A stretch of DNA of 33,320 bases from Limnofasciculus baicalensis BBK-W-15 (GCF_024178385.1 NZ_JAMZMM010000020.1:1-33320); one strand, 5' to 3'; positions 16,905-25,383 are shown, counted from the first letter of the stretch. Notes: generated by a model from the sequence alone, not told the origin. A program made the numbers and translations.

Positions 16905-16990
16905 TAGGGTAGGCAGTCCCCTGAAAAACTTGAAAAGTTGATTATTACGTTAGTGGGGAGTGCCACTCTACGGTTATTGAGAATGGTGCT
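16905..16990. repeat. MITE-like element, copy 1
   Basis: TAGGGTAGGCAGTCCCC at one end is inverted as GGGGAGTGCCACTCTA near the other, with a central AAAAGTTGATTATTACGTTA. It closely matches the element at 20970-21060. It has no coding capacity and lies between purN and the EamA gene. Confidence 0.7.
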
Positions 16991-17031
16991 AGTAATTTCC
17001 ATATTTTTCCCTACTTTATATCCCAAACAGG

Positions 17032-17979
17032 ATGACATCTAAATTAGAAATACCAGAAACACAAGTAGTAGATTTATCAGTGAAGATAGCGATTACAACC
17101 GCCTTAGCTGCCGCATTCTTCTTGGCTTTCACACCCATTTTAATCCGCATCAGCGAAAGTTTCATCAGCCCCAATGCCACAATATTTCATCGCTTCTGGA
17201 TAGCCACTGCCATATTAGGGTTGTGGCAGGTAGTATTCCTGCGAAATAGGCAAGCAAATCTTCCCATCAAAAAATTTACTGAGATTAATAAAATATGGCT
17301 CCCTTTGGCAGTCATGGCAATCGCTTTTGTTAGCACTCAACTATTATGGGCTACATCGATAGCTCAAACCACTGTTGCTAACTCAGAAGTTTTGCACTGT
17401 CTTTCTCCGGGATTTACAACATTGGCTGCGTGGGCGCTATTTTCTCAAAAGTTTGGTGGCAGATTTATCACGGGAATGGTAGTAGCAACGGGGGGAACAA
17501 TCGCGATTGGATTTAGCGATATGTTTAGTAGTATCAGCTTGGCAGGCGACGGGCTAGCATTCCTCTCAGCTATCTTTTGGGGTGGATATATAATGTCTAT
17601 GGAAAAACTTCGCACTTGGTTAAGCCCAACCGTAATATTGATTTGGGCATCCGGTTCTTGTACTCTATTATCCCTAGGTGTTTTAATTATAACTGGCGAT
17701 CGACTATTCCCGTCTTCTGGAGCAGCTTGGCTAACCTTAATCGTGATGGCTTTCAACACAATTATCGCTCACAGTTTAATCGCCTATAGTATCAAATGGT
17801 TATCTTCAGGGTTAATGACAACAATTCTTCTTATCTCTCCTGTTATCACTGCTATAATGGGTTGGTTTTTATTTTCAGAAACCCTAACCCTGCTAAACTT
17901 ATTGGGTTTTGCCGTAATTCTGGTGGGGATATACCTAGCCATATCTGACACAGGAGAATTAAAGGTACTAGAAGAGTAA
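17032..17979 (+). CDS. EamA/DMT-family transporter
   Basis: This 315-residue membrane protein has about ten hydrophobic segments in two EamA repeats (roughly 20-160 and 170-305), as in drug/metabolite exporters of the 10-TMS class. The second half shows the typical AFNTIIAHSLIAYSIKWL and the last helix LLNLLGFAVILVGIYLA. The substrate is unknown; relatives export amino acids or nucleoside-like compounds. It lies between purN and the NADAR gene on the same strand, but spacings of 118 bases and more argue against a tight operon. Confidence 0.88.
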   Translation: MTSKLEIPETQVVDLSVKIAITTALAAAFFLAFTPILIRISESFISPNATIFHRFWIATAILGLWQVVFLRNRQANLPIKKFTEINKIWLPLAVMAIAFVSTQLLWATSIAQTTVANSEVLHCLSPGFTTLAAWALFSQKFGGRFITGMVVATGGTIAIGFSDMFSSISLAGDGLAFLSAIFWGGYIMSMEKLRTWLSPTVILIWASGSCTLLSLGVLIITGDRLFPSSGAAWLTLIVMAFNTIIAHSLIAYSIKWLSSGLMTTILLISPVITAIMGWFLFSETLTLLNLLGFAVILVGIYLAISDTGELKVLEE

Positions 17980-18097
17980 AATTATGGTTTACCGCTCCCA
18001 AAGATAGAGTTGGATAATTTTCCTGTTCATTTCATACGATCGCAAAAAATACATGGGGAATACCCATTTCTATTGAAGAAAACTACCCATCTGAATT

Positions 18098-18589
18098 ATG
18101 ACTATTTATTTTTTCACTGCTGACGAAAAACCTTACGGTTGTTTCTGTAACTTTTCCCTCCACGGTTTTGAACTAGATGGACTATGGTGGCATACATCAG
18201 AACATTATTATCAAGCCAAAAAATTTACTGGTACACCCCATGCCGAAACAATTAGATTAGCAAAAACTCCCGCAGAATCTGCTAAACTAGGTCATCACCT
18301 CCCTCATCGCAACGACTGGAAAAAAATCAAATATGATGTAATGCACAAAGCTGTACTCCGTAAGTTTCAGACTCATGGAGATATTGGCAAAATTCTCCTA
18401 GCTACAGGAGATCAAATCATCATTCAAAAAGATCTGGGAGACTACTATTGGGGCTGTGGGAAAGATGGCACGGGCAAGAATTATCTGGGCAAAATTTTAA
18501 TGGAAGTCAGAGCTAATTTGCGTAGTGTAAATTCTGACAAAATGGTTTCTCTAAAAAAAATAGAAAATTTGAACTATTTATCAAGGTAA
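18098..18589 (+). CDS. NADAR (YbiA-like) N-glycosidase
   Basis: This 163-residue protein has the NADAR fold: FSLHGFELDGLWWHTSEHYYQAKKF (in pieces from residue 21), TPAESAKLGH, W-K-KIKYDVMHKAVLRKF, and DYYWGCGKDGTGKNYLGKIL near the C-terminus. YbiA-type members hydrolyse the N-glycosidic bond of early riboflavin intermediates, and other NADAR proteins remove ADP-ribose from modified guanine. The present sequence is a single domain and cannot be placed in one subgroup by eye. The flavodoxin-like gene begins 3 bases after its stop, so the two form an operon. Confidence 0.88.
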   Translation: MTIYFFTADEKPYGCFCNFSLHGFELDGLWWHTSEHYYQAKKFTGTPHAETIRLAKTPAESAKLGHHLPHRNDWKKIKYDVMHKAVLRKFQTHGDIGKILLATGDQIIIQKDLGDYYWGCGKDGTGKNYLGKILMEVRANLRSVNSDKMVSLKKIENLNYLSR

Positions 18590-18592
18590 TTT

Positions 18593-19192
18593 ATGTCTAA
18601 ATTGGCGATTGTCTATTTTTCAGCTTCTAATAAGACACACTTGATGGCTGAAGCTATAGCTGAAGGAGCTAGTCAAGTGGTAGACGTGAAAGTTGAGTTA
18701 TTACGAATTGTGACGGATCAGATTGTCAAGGGAGTATGGCAAAATCCAGAAATTATCGCCAAGCTTAACCAGGCTGATGCCATTGTATTTGGTTCCCCAA
18801 CTTATATGGGAGGTGTAGCAGGTGAGTTTAAACTGTTTATTGATGCTGCCAGTGAAGTCTGGTTTAAGCAAGGATGGAAAGATAAAATAGCTGCTGGTTT
18901 TACCCATTCTAGTTGTCTAAGTGGTGACAAACAAGGCACCCTGCTTTCCCTAGCAATCAATGCAGCCCAGCATGGTATGATTTGGGTCAATGTTGGCGAT
19001 TTACCCAGTCATTTCCTGGGAAAAGATGATGGAGTGAATCGCCTTGGCTCATTTTTAGGAGTGATGGGGCAAGGCTCAGTTATGAGTGGAGTTGAAGGTA
19101 AACTAGAGCTAGATCCAGGGGATTATCTCACAGCTTTCCGATTTGGACAACGGATTGCTGAGGCTACCCAACGTTGGGGTAAAGTTGAGTAA
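18593..19192 (+). CDS. Flavodoxin-like (WrbA/NADPH-quinone reductase type) protein
   Basis: This 199-residue protein has the FMN phosphate loop SASNKTHLMAEAIAEGA (10-26) and the isoalloxazine-binding loop GSPTYMGGVAGEFKLFIDA (67-85), followed by GWKDKIAAGFTHSSCLSG. This is the flavodoxin family fold of WrbA/NAD(P)H-dependent FMN reductases, probably acting on quinones or electron carriers in the cytoplasm. It follows the NADAR gene after 3 bases. A flavin-related NADAR enzyme beside an FMN protein is a sensible pairing. Confidence 0.85.
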   Translation: MSKLAIVYFSASNKTHLMAEAIAEGASQVVDVKVELLRIVTDQIVKGVWQNPEIIAKLNQADAIVFGSPTYMGGVAGEFKLFIDAASEVWFKQGWKDKIAAGFTHSSCLSGDKQGTLLSLAINAAQHGMIWVNVGDLPSHFLGKDDGVNRLGSFLGVMGQGSVMSGVEGKLELDPGDYLTAFRFGQRIAEATQRWGKVE

Positions 19193-19197
19193 ATGTA

Positions 19198-19290
19198 TCA
19201 GGAATTACGCAAAGCACCTATCTGTAGGGTGTGTTATGCGCAGCTAACACACCATTCACAATATTAGTAGTGTTACTGCGCAAGTCCTAT
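19198..19290. repeat. MITE-like element TCAGGAATTACGCA, copy 1
   Basis: The end TCAGGAATTACGCA (19198-19211) is inverted as TGCGCAAGTCCT (19277-19288). The middle holds the palindrome GTAGGGTGTGTTATGCGCAG...CTAACACACC. A second copy with related ends lies at 26269-26361 with the same length, 93 bases. It sits between the flavodoxin gene and the CinA-like gene. Confidence 0.7.
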
Positions 19291-19319
19291 GTATAACATT
19301 ATTCTATCAAACAAAAAAC

Positions 19320-20132
19320 ATGGTGACAGTAGAAATATTAGCCATAGGCAACGAACTTTTAATCGGCGATGTACTTGATACTAATAGCCACTGGATTATT
19401 AAAAAAATCACTGGTATGGGTGGGCAAGTTAACCGTTGTGTAATTCTCCCAGATAATTTAGATACAATTGCGACAGAAATCCAAGCAGCCTTGGAAAGGA
19501 AAACTGAGGTGATTTTTACAATAGGCGGGATGGGACCAACAGTTGACGATCTAACTCTTGAAGCTATAGCCCAAGGAATAAATCAGCCTTTAGAGGCTAA
19601 TCAAGAAGCGATTAATTTTGTTCATCAGAAATATCAAGAGTTGGCTGAAAAAGGATATGTTGACGATTCAAAAATGACACCAGCGCGATCAAAAATGGGG
19701 ATTTTACCTAAAGGTTCAATTCCAATCCACAATCCGGTTGGAGCCGCGCCAGCCGTAATCTCAAGGGTAAAAGAAACCACAATAATTAGTTTGCCCGGAG
19801 TACCTAGAGAGCTTAAAGGAATATTTGATAATTCTTTGCCATCGATTCTTCAGGAAAAATTTGGCAAGAATTTTTATTTAGAGAAAGTGGTAATGGTTGA
19901 TAGCAATGACGAATCAGTTATTGCGCCAATCTTAAATATTGTTTGTCAAGATAATCCTAGGATTTATATTAAATCAAGAGCCAGAAACTTTGATACAGAT
20001 ATAAAATTCAAGGTGACTCTTTCTTACTGTAGTAGTTTTAAAGAAGAAGTAGTTGAGGCAATTAATAAAGCCAGACAAGATCTCAGAAAAGAGTTAGGCA
20101 ATGCCGGAATTTCCCTAGAGTATATAGAATAA
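19320..20132 (+). CDS. Stand-alone CinA N-terminal (MoCF-type) domain protein
   Basis: This 270-residue protein begins VTVEILAIGNELLIGDVLDT and includes FTIGGMGPTVDDLTLEAIA (86-104), NPVGAAPAV and LPGVPRELKGIF. These are the hallmarks of the molybdopterin-binding-like domain (COG1058) at the N-terminus of CinA. The C-terminal nicotinamide-nucleotide amidase domain (PncC) is absent. In characterised relatives the COG1058 domain has ADP-ribose pyrophosphatase activity. Its place upstream of a nicotinamidase and nadB suggests NAD or ADP-ribose turnover. The start is the ATG at 19320. Confidence 0.85.
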   Translation: MVTVEILAIGNELLIGDVLDTNSHWIIKKITGMGGQVNRCVILPDNLDTIATEIQAALERKTEVIFTIGGMGPTVDDLTLEAIAQGINQPLEANQEAINFVHQKYQELAEKGYVDDSKMTPARSKMGILPKGSIPIHNPVGAAPAVISRVKETTIISLPGVPRELKGIFDNSLPSILQEKFGKNFYLEKVVMVDSNDESVIAPILNIVCQDNPRIYIKSRARNFDTDIKFKVTLSYCSSFKEEVVEAINKARQDLRKELGNAGISLEYIE

Positions 20133-20179
20133 TTCACTGATTGCTTTCCCAATTGTAACTAGATCAAAAGGATGTCTCT

Positions 20180-20920
20180 ATGTCCATAACTTTAACTATA
20201 CCAGATTCAACCTTAACCGCAATTGAAGCGGCTTTACCCATTGAGCCACAACCCTATAGTATAGGAGATCAACCCACCGGGTTAATCGTTGTCGATGTGG
20301 TTAATTGTTTTTGCACCATTGGCTATATCTTTGCCCCACAACAACCCGACGAACAAATCTCAACCATGGTATCAGAAAGCAATCGCCTAGCGCAATCTTT
20401 TGTTGCCAGAGGTTTGCCCATACTAGCCTTTTTAGATACCCACCAACCGGGTAAACCTGAACCTCCTTATCTACCCCATTGCGAGAAGGGTAGCGGGGAA
20501 GAAAAGCTGGTACCGGAAATAGCATGGCTGGAAAATCACCCCCTGGCTACCTTAGTTGCCAAAGATTGCATAAATGGTTTTATCAGAGCAATTGACGTAG
20601 ATACTGGGCGTAATATATTGTTAGACTGGATTAGCGATCGCAAACTAGAAGCATTAGTGGTGGTGGGTATTTGCACCGATATCTGTGTGATGGATTTCGT
20701 TACCACTATGTTATCGGTTCGCAATCACGGTTTGTCGCCAACTTTAAAAGATGTAATCGTTTATGCTAAAGGTTGTGCTACCCACAACATCACCGCAGAA
20801 ATGGCACTTCAGCAAGGGCTATCCAAAACAGCAATTCATCCGCAGAAAATAGCCCATCATATCGGACTATATACAATGGCTGAACGCGGTGCTATTATTG
20901 CTTCTACGATTAAGCTTTAA
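20180..20920 (+). CDS. Nicotinamidase-like cysteine hydrolase
   Basis: This isochorismatase-fold protein has 246 residues. It has the catalytic Asp in GLIVVDVVNCFCTIG (34-48), the metal/His region FLDTHQPGKPEPPYLPHC, the Lys of AKDCINGF, and the nucleophile Cys in VVGICTDICVMDFV. The general pattern strongly recalls plant nicotinamidase NIC1, which converts nicotinamide to nicotinate for NAD salvage. AAAAGGATG upstream of the ATG at 20180 is a good ribosome binding site. The gene follows the CinA-like gene by 47 bases, so the two may be co-transcribed. Confidence 0.85.
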   Translation: MSITLTIPDSTLTAIEAALPIEPQPYSIGDQPTGLIVVDVVNCFCTIGYIFAPQQPDEQISTMVSESNRLAQSFVARGLPILAFLDTHQPGKPEPPYLPHCEKGSGEEKLVPEIAWLENHPLATLVAKDCINGFIRAIDVDTGRNILLDWISDRKLEALVVVGICTDICVMDFVTTMLSVRNHGLSPTLKDVIVYAKGCATHNITAEMALQQGLSKTAIHPQKIAHHIGLYTMAERGAIIASTIKL

Positions 20921-20969
20921 ACAAGTATTGATCTTCAAACAGTTTCATGTAGTTTCATGTAGTTTCCTA

Positions 20970-21060
20970 TAGGGTGGGCACTCCCCCTTAGAATTTGAAA
21001 AGCTGATTATTACGTTAGTGGGGAGTGCCCACCCTACGGTTATTGAAACTGGCGCAAGTT
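20970..21060. repeat. MITE-like element, copy 2
   Basis: The 17-base ends TAGGGTGGGCACTCCCC (20970-20986) and GGGGAGTGCCCACCCTA (21020-21036) are perfect inverted copies. The middle matches the element at 16905-16990, and the homology goes on past the right arm (CGGTTATTGA). It sits between the nicotinamidase gene and nadB. Just upstream, TAGTTTCATG is repeated in tandem (20940-20966). Confidence 0.75.
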
Positions 21061-21184
21061 ATAAGCTTCATCCAACTGAAAGTCGCTATAATTTGGCTAA
21101 CAAAGTTGAAAAATAGGTCAATTTTGCATCAAGCTGTCTACTACGATTTCAAGATCTTTCCCTAAATAACAACCTTTTTGAGAT

Positions 21185-22867
21185 TTGGATAAAACATTGA
21201 ACGCACCCAACTCGTCATCCTCAAATATTCCATGCCAATTTGACATTATTGTAGTAGGTTCTGGCGCAGCCGGACTCTATGCTACCCTCTCTCTGCCAGA
21301 AAAATATCGCGTCTTGCTCGTAACCAAAGATAAACTGAGAACAGGATCGAGTAAATGGGCACAAGGAGGAATAGCGGCAGCAATAGGAGACGATGATTCC
21401 CCCCAACTCCATTTAGAAGATACATTACACGCCGGGGCTGGTATTTGCGATCGCGCTGCTGTAGAATTTCTGGTAGAAAATGCTCCAGAAGCGATCGATT
21501 CTTTACTAAAATTAGGTGTAGCCTTCGATCGCAAAGAAAATAAACTAGCAACAACTCTAGAAGCAGCTCACTCACGCCCCAGAGTCCTCCATTCCCAAGA
21601 TACCACCGGACGCGCGATAATTGATATTCTCACCGCCAAAGTATCAGAAAAACCTAACATTCAAGTCTTATCCCAAGCCCTCGCCTTGAGTTTGTGGCGA
21701 AATCCCCAAACTCATCGCTGTCAAGGTATTAGCCTCCTCCACCAAAATCAAATCATCTGGCTAAGGGCAAATGCCATAGTTTTAGCCACTGGTGGCGGTG
21801 GTCAAATTTTCGCCCAAACCACCAACCCGTCAGTAAGCACTGGAGACGGTGTCGCCCTAGCTTGGCGGGCTGGCGCAGTGATGCGAGATTTAGAATTTGT
21901 GCAATTTCATCCCACTGCTTTAAGTCAACCTGGTGCGCCTCATTTTCTCATTAGTGAAGCGGTAAGAGGAGAGGGGGCACATTTAGTGGATGTGGAGGGG
22001 AGACGTTTTGCTTTTGATTACCATCCCAAGGGCGAATTAGCGCCGCGAGATGTAGTTAGTCGGGCGATTTTTAGTCATTTAGAGAAAACCGCCCCTAATC
22101 CGGCTACAGCTAATGTTTATTTAGACTTAAGATCGATCGAAACTGCACAAATTTGCCATCGTTTCCCGAATATTATTCAAAAATGTCAGGAGTGGGGGAT
22201 TGATGTTTTTCAGGAACCGATTCCAGTCGCACCAGCGGCTCATTATTGGATGGGAGGAGTTGCGGTAGATTTGATGAATTCTACTTCGATTGAGGGATTA
22301 TATGCTATTGGTGAAACTGCCAGTACGGGAGTACATGGCGCGAATCGTTTGGCGAGCAATTCTTTATTAGAATGTATCGTATTTGCTGCCCAATTGCAAA
22401 AGTTGGAAGTGGAACCCATTGCCATTAGTGAGGTTGAATCTTTTAGAGTAGAAACGGGAGATTGGAGTGGGGAAATAGAGGAGATAAAATTAATCAGGGA
22501 AAAGTTACCAGCCCTAATGTGGCATGGTGCGGGGATTTGTCGAACTCAGTCTATATTAGAAGAAGCAATTGCAGAAGTTAGTGCTTGGCGTTTTCAGTTA
22601 GCTAATTTAGAGATTAGTAAATATATCCTTAATTTATCTCCCAATCAAAGGATTCAGTTTGATTCAGTTACAGCCGAGGCACAATTAAAACTAGCCACAG
22701 AAACACTTAATCTGTTAGATATTGGTTATTTAATTCTCAAAAGTGCTGCTTTTCGCACCGAAAGTCGCGGTGGACATTATCGTACTGACTTTCCCGATAC
22801 TTCCCCTAGTTGGCAAGTTCATACTGTAGTAGAGGGTGAAAGATGGCATAAATCCCCAGTTGTTTGA
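21185..22867 (+). CDS. nadB: L-aspartate oxidase
   Basis: NadB oxidises L-aspartate to iminoaspartate, the first step of de novo NAD synthesis, with FAD as cofactor. The 560-residue protein has the FAD-binding GSGAAGLYATL (27-37) after FDIIVVG, then SSKWAQGGIAAA, HSRPRVLHSQDTTGRAI, the active-site EFVQFHPTAL, and the C-terminal cap with AAFRTESRGGHYRTDFP. No ATG precedes the FAD motif. The start is TTG at 21185 or a second TTG at 21196; the exact start is uncertain and so is the ribosome binding site. It lies downstream of the nicotinamidase gene on the same strand. Confidence 0.95.
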   Translation: MDKTLNAPNSSSSNIPCQFDIIVVGSGAAGLYATLSLPEKYRVLLVTKDKLRTGSSKWAQGGIAAAIGDDDSPQLHLEDTLHAGAGICDRAAVEFLVENAPEAIDSLLKLGVAFDRKENKLATTLEAAHSRPRVLHSQDTTGRAIIDILTAKVSEKPNIQVLSQALALSLWRNPQTHRCQGISLLHQNQIIWLRANAIVLATGGGGQIFAQTTNPSVSTGDGVALAWRAGAVMRDLEFVQFHPTALSQPGAPHFLISEAVRGEGAHLVDVEGRRFAFDYHPKGELAPRDVVSRAIFSHLEKTAPNPATANVYLDLRSIETAQICHRFPNIIQKCQEWGIDVFQEPIPVAPAAHYWMGGVAVDLMNSTSIEGLYAIGETASTGVHGANRLASNSLLECIVFAAQLQKLEVEPIAISEVESFRVETGDWSGEIEEIKLIREKLPALMWHGAGICRTQSILEEAIAEVSAWRFQLANLEISKYILNLSPNQRIQFDSVTAEAQLKLATETLNLLDIGYLILKSAAFRTESRGGHYRTDFPDTSPSWQVHTVVEGERWHKSPVV

Positions 22868-22873
22868 GTAAGG

Positions 22874-22916
22874 GAGGTAAAATAAATAGACATTAAGACT
22901 GTTTATTATTTACCTC
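22874..22916. terminator. Hairpin between convergent genes
   Basis: GAGGTAAA at 22874-22881 is inverted as TTTACCTC at 22909-22916; the stem continues imperfectly with AATAAATA/TTATTA and T/A-rich flanks on both sides. It lies between nadB and the convergent gene at 22915 and covers the latter's stop codon, so it may act as a bidirectional terminator. Confidence 0.6.
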
Positions 22917-23508
22917 AGCCTTTAAGGGTAGCTGTCAATAGTCCTAATAGTCTATCAATTGGAGTAAGATAGACTTCATTAAGATCAATGGTGACAGTAT
23001 TATCTTCTAACCTGATAAATCTCCAAACACTCCCTGTAGTTACAATCCCATACAAAGATTGAATCGGACTACCCTTATTCTGATTAAAGATTTGAGCGGC
23101 TAACATTTCTGATATACATTGGGGAGTTGCTCCATTCAAATTCTCTTTCTTGGCTTCTACAAGAACAGTAACAGGTGCTTCTATACGAAGCTGTTCGCTA
23201 GAACGACTAATCAGAAAATCACAGACTCCATTAAGTCCTTTTGCCTGATCTACATTAAACTCGGTTCCAGAAAATAGACTGATATGAGGATGAATTTCTT
23301 TTAATTCCCTCAATACTGGAGCAATCAGAAATTCAGAACGGGCTTTTTCCGTATTAATCGCACCTGCAAGAGGTATGTTACGCCTTAATGTTTCATTGAG
23401 CCAATCGCTGGGAGCAATAGGTTCCCCATGAAGAAGTCCACTGACTTCAACAATATTTAGGTGAAATTTGGTTTTTAGATCGTCAAAAGTAAATTCACTA
23501 TATGCCAT
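22915..23508 (-). CDS. PD-(D/E)XK-like nuclease-fold protein
   Basis: This 197-residue protein starts at the ATG at 23508, after a purine-rich GGGAGAAAT. The middle has the pattern of a restriction-type nuclease core: Glu59 in ARSEFLIAP, Asp97 in GVCDFLIS, then the doublet Glu118-Ala-Lys120 in VLVEAKKEN, and Gln139 in EMLAAQIFNQ. The last part (LYGIVTTGSVWRFIRLEDN) recalls DUF4357/HSDR_N-type or related cyanobacterial orphan proteins. No methylase or specificity gene is near. It may be an orphan nuclease of defence or mobile origin. The assignment rests on spacing of acidic residues only. Confidence 0.6.
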   Translation of the reverse strand: MAYSEFTFDDLKTKFHLNIVEVSGLLHGEPIAPSDWLNETLRRNIPLAGAINTEKARSEFLIAPVLRELKEIHPHISLFSGTEFNVDQAKGLNGVCDFLISRSSEQLRIEAPVTVLVEAKKENLNGATPQCISEMLAAQIFNQNKGSPIQSLYGIVTTGSVWRFIRLEDNTVTIDLNEVYLTPIDRLLGLLTATLKG

Positions 23509-23572
23509 AATATTTCTCCCTTCATCTCATTGTATCCCAATTCCTAAAGCAACTAAGACTGATCCTCCTCCG

Positions 23573-23606
23573 TTGGCGTAGCCTGCGCGAAGCGCATACT
23601 CCGAAC
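23573..23606. repeat. Palindromic repeat GTTGGCGTAGCCTGCGCGAAG
   Basis: This dispersed cyanobacterial palindrome is related to the one at about 1785-1840. The rest of 23509-23777 has no gene. Confidence 0.6.
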
Positions 23607-23777
23607 TCAGGTTGGTACGGTAGGCGATCGCACTCTGCTTATGTTTGATCCCGGATCTCCTGTTAAGGTAAAGGCACATCTCACAAACTAGCAATTACTC
23701 TAGGTGTTGCGGACTATCCGGTATCACCTATAATTCCTGTAACAACGTTGACTACAGACATCCTCAACTCCTCAACT

Positions 23778-24731
23778 ATGGTTAATTTAACAGTAAGTAT
23801 TTGTACCTACAACGGGGAAACCCGCTTACCGAGAGTTTTAGATTTATTGCTATCTCAGGAAAATACTGACCATTTTCTTTGGGAAATAATTGTTATTGAT
23901 AACAACAGCAGTGATAACACAGCCAAAATAGTTCAGGAATATCAATCCAATTCTCTTTCCCGTTATCCCATCCGATATTACTTTGAACCAAAGCAGGGAT
24001 TAGCATTTGCTCGACGTTATGCGATTAAAGAAGCTCAAGGAGATTTAGTCGCATTTCTTGATGATGACAATCTCCCCACAGCTAACTGGGTTTCTGCTGC
24101 TTTTTCCTTTGGGATGTCACACCCCAAAGCTGGGGCTTACGGAAGTCAAATTAACGGTGAATATGAAGTTAATCCTCCAGAAGGATTTCCCAGGATAGCT
24201 AGCTTATTGGCTATTGTAGACCGAGGCGAAACACCTTTTTGTTATGAGTTGCATCGTAAATGGTTTTTCCCGGCTGGCGCTGGATTAGTTTTCCGTAAGA
24301 AAGTATGGATAGATAGTGTTCCGGAAGAACCTATTTTGAAAGGTGTATGTGGTACATCTCTAAGTTCTAAAGGAGAAGATCTAGAGACTTTATCTTATAT
24401 CAGAAAAGCAAGTTGGGAAATTTGGCACAACCCGGAAATGCTTATTTATCATCATATACAGCGATCGCGCTTGGAAAAGGACTATTTATTACAGGTTGCC
24501 AGAGGTGTAGGCTTAAGTCGATACCCAATGCGGATGTTGCGTTTTCCTTTCTGGCAAAAACCTTTGGTTTTGCCTCTCTACCTAGCCAATGATTTGCGAA
24601 AACTTATCCTTCACTTTATTAAATATCGAAAATTCATTAATACAGATACAATAGCTGCTTGCGAACTTGAACTTTTCTGGTGTAGCTTTATTAGCCCATT
24701 TTACCATTGGAGGGCAAAAATATTCAAATAA
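23778..24731 (+). CDS. HpsE-like family 2 glycosyltransferase
   Basis: This 317-residue GT-A glycosyltransferase has TVSICTYNGETRLPRVLDLL at the start, IIVIDNNSSDNTA, the metal-binding region VAFLDDDNLPTANWV, and ED in SSKGEDLETLSYI as the likely catalytic base. The C-terminal part (LEKDYLLQVARGVGLSRYPM and LPLYLANDLRKL) is typical of HpsE, the glycosyltransferase of hormogonium polysaccharide synthesis in filamentous cyanobacteria. I chose the ATG at 23778; an in-frame TTG at 23748 would add 10 residues. No other hps gene is near, so the specific role is inferred from similarity alone. Confidence 0.85.
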   Translation: MVNLTVSICTYNGETRLPRVLDLLLSQENTDHFLWEIIVIDNNSSDNTAKIVQEYQSNSLSRYPIRYYFEPKQGLAFARRYAIKEAQGDLVAFLDDDNLPTANWVSAAFSFGMSHPKAGAYGSQINGEYEVNPPEGFPRIASLLAIVDRGETPFCYELHRKWFFPAGAGLVFRKKVWIDSVPEEPILKGVCGTSLSSKGEDLETLSYIRKASWEIWHNPEMLIYHHIQRSRLEKDYLLQVARGVGLSRYPMRMLRFPFWQKPLVLPLYLANDLRKLILHFIKYRKFINTDTIAACELELFWCSFISPFYHWRAKIFK

Positions 24732-24751
24732 TTTATATAGAAATTCAGAAC

Positions 24752-25060
24752 TTATACAGATTTTTGGGGCGAAGCTAGATCTAAAAAATGCGATTGGGAT
24801 GAGATTAATAATCGGTTTAAGTAAGCCAACTCATAAAAGATTACCCAACCGCAATCAGTAAAGGTTTGAACATTCATTTTAATCGCGCTCTTAACCGCCT
24901 CTGAAAATGTCTTTTGGGCGATTGCGACGGTACATTGAAGCTTGTCCTTAATCCCTGCTTTGACAAGTCCTTGCGGGGGAGAAACTTCCTCCTTGTCCAC
25001 CTCAACCAGGATAGCTTCACCGTTTTCAGTATCAGTTGTAAACTCTATATAGCGTGCCAT
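24752..25060 (-). CDS. CU044_2847-like protein, C-terminally disrupted
   Basis: This 102-residue frame starts at the ATG at 25060 and begins MARYIEFTTDTENGEAILVE, followed by AQKTFSEAVKSAIKMNVQTF. These match the first two thirds of CU044_2847/Trypco1-type proteins, which often accompany trypsin-like proteases or EAD-type effector systems. The usual C-terminal strand block (typically with an EVEFGIKL-like segment) is replaced by an unrelated tail after about residue 68. A frameshift or insertion probably caused this. It is therefore best seen as a relic or partial gene; no partner protease is visible. Confidence 0.45.
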   Translation of the reverse strand: MARYIEFTTDTENGEAILVEVDKEEVSPPQGLVKAGIKDKLQCTVAIAQKTFSEAVKSAIKMNVQTFTDCGWVIFYELAYLNRLLISSQSHFLDLASPQKSV

Positions 25061-25383
25061 ATTCTCAAAATTGCCTATTTAGAAAATCTCATGACTCTAG
25101 TGTAAAATATTATACTGTCTGTCACTTAAAAACGCTATAGAGCAAGCGCAGCGAATAAAAGCTAGTATAATTAGACAATATCTAACCTGCCGAATTGGTA
25201 TTACAACAAAATAGATGGGTAAGACTTGAAGAAATAGCGACGCTATTTCTTCAAAAAATATTATTTGAAAGTCCCCGGAAGAAACGGCAAAAATTTCTTG
25301 ATTTACCCCACGCAATTAGTTACAGATTCTGGTTTTCTGGCAAATCACCAATTGGTATGACGGGCTAAAATGGAATGCCAGCG
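25061..25383. other. Gene-free stretch with a perfect palindrome and a Uma2 tail
   Basis: No gene is visible. TTGAAGAAATAGCG (25226-25239) is perfectly inverted at 25241-25254 around a single A. On the minus strand at 25320-25355 the tail DLPENQNL and a stop are read, matching the end of the Uma2 gene at 26368; this is a leftover C-terminus of another Uma2 copy. A minus frame at 25097-25315 is not convincing. Confidence 0.5.

Noticed and set aside
25097-25315. Minus frame of 72 codons
   Set aside because: It has no recognisable start signal, is full of hydrophobic and rare patterns, and includes a perfect palindrome.
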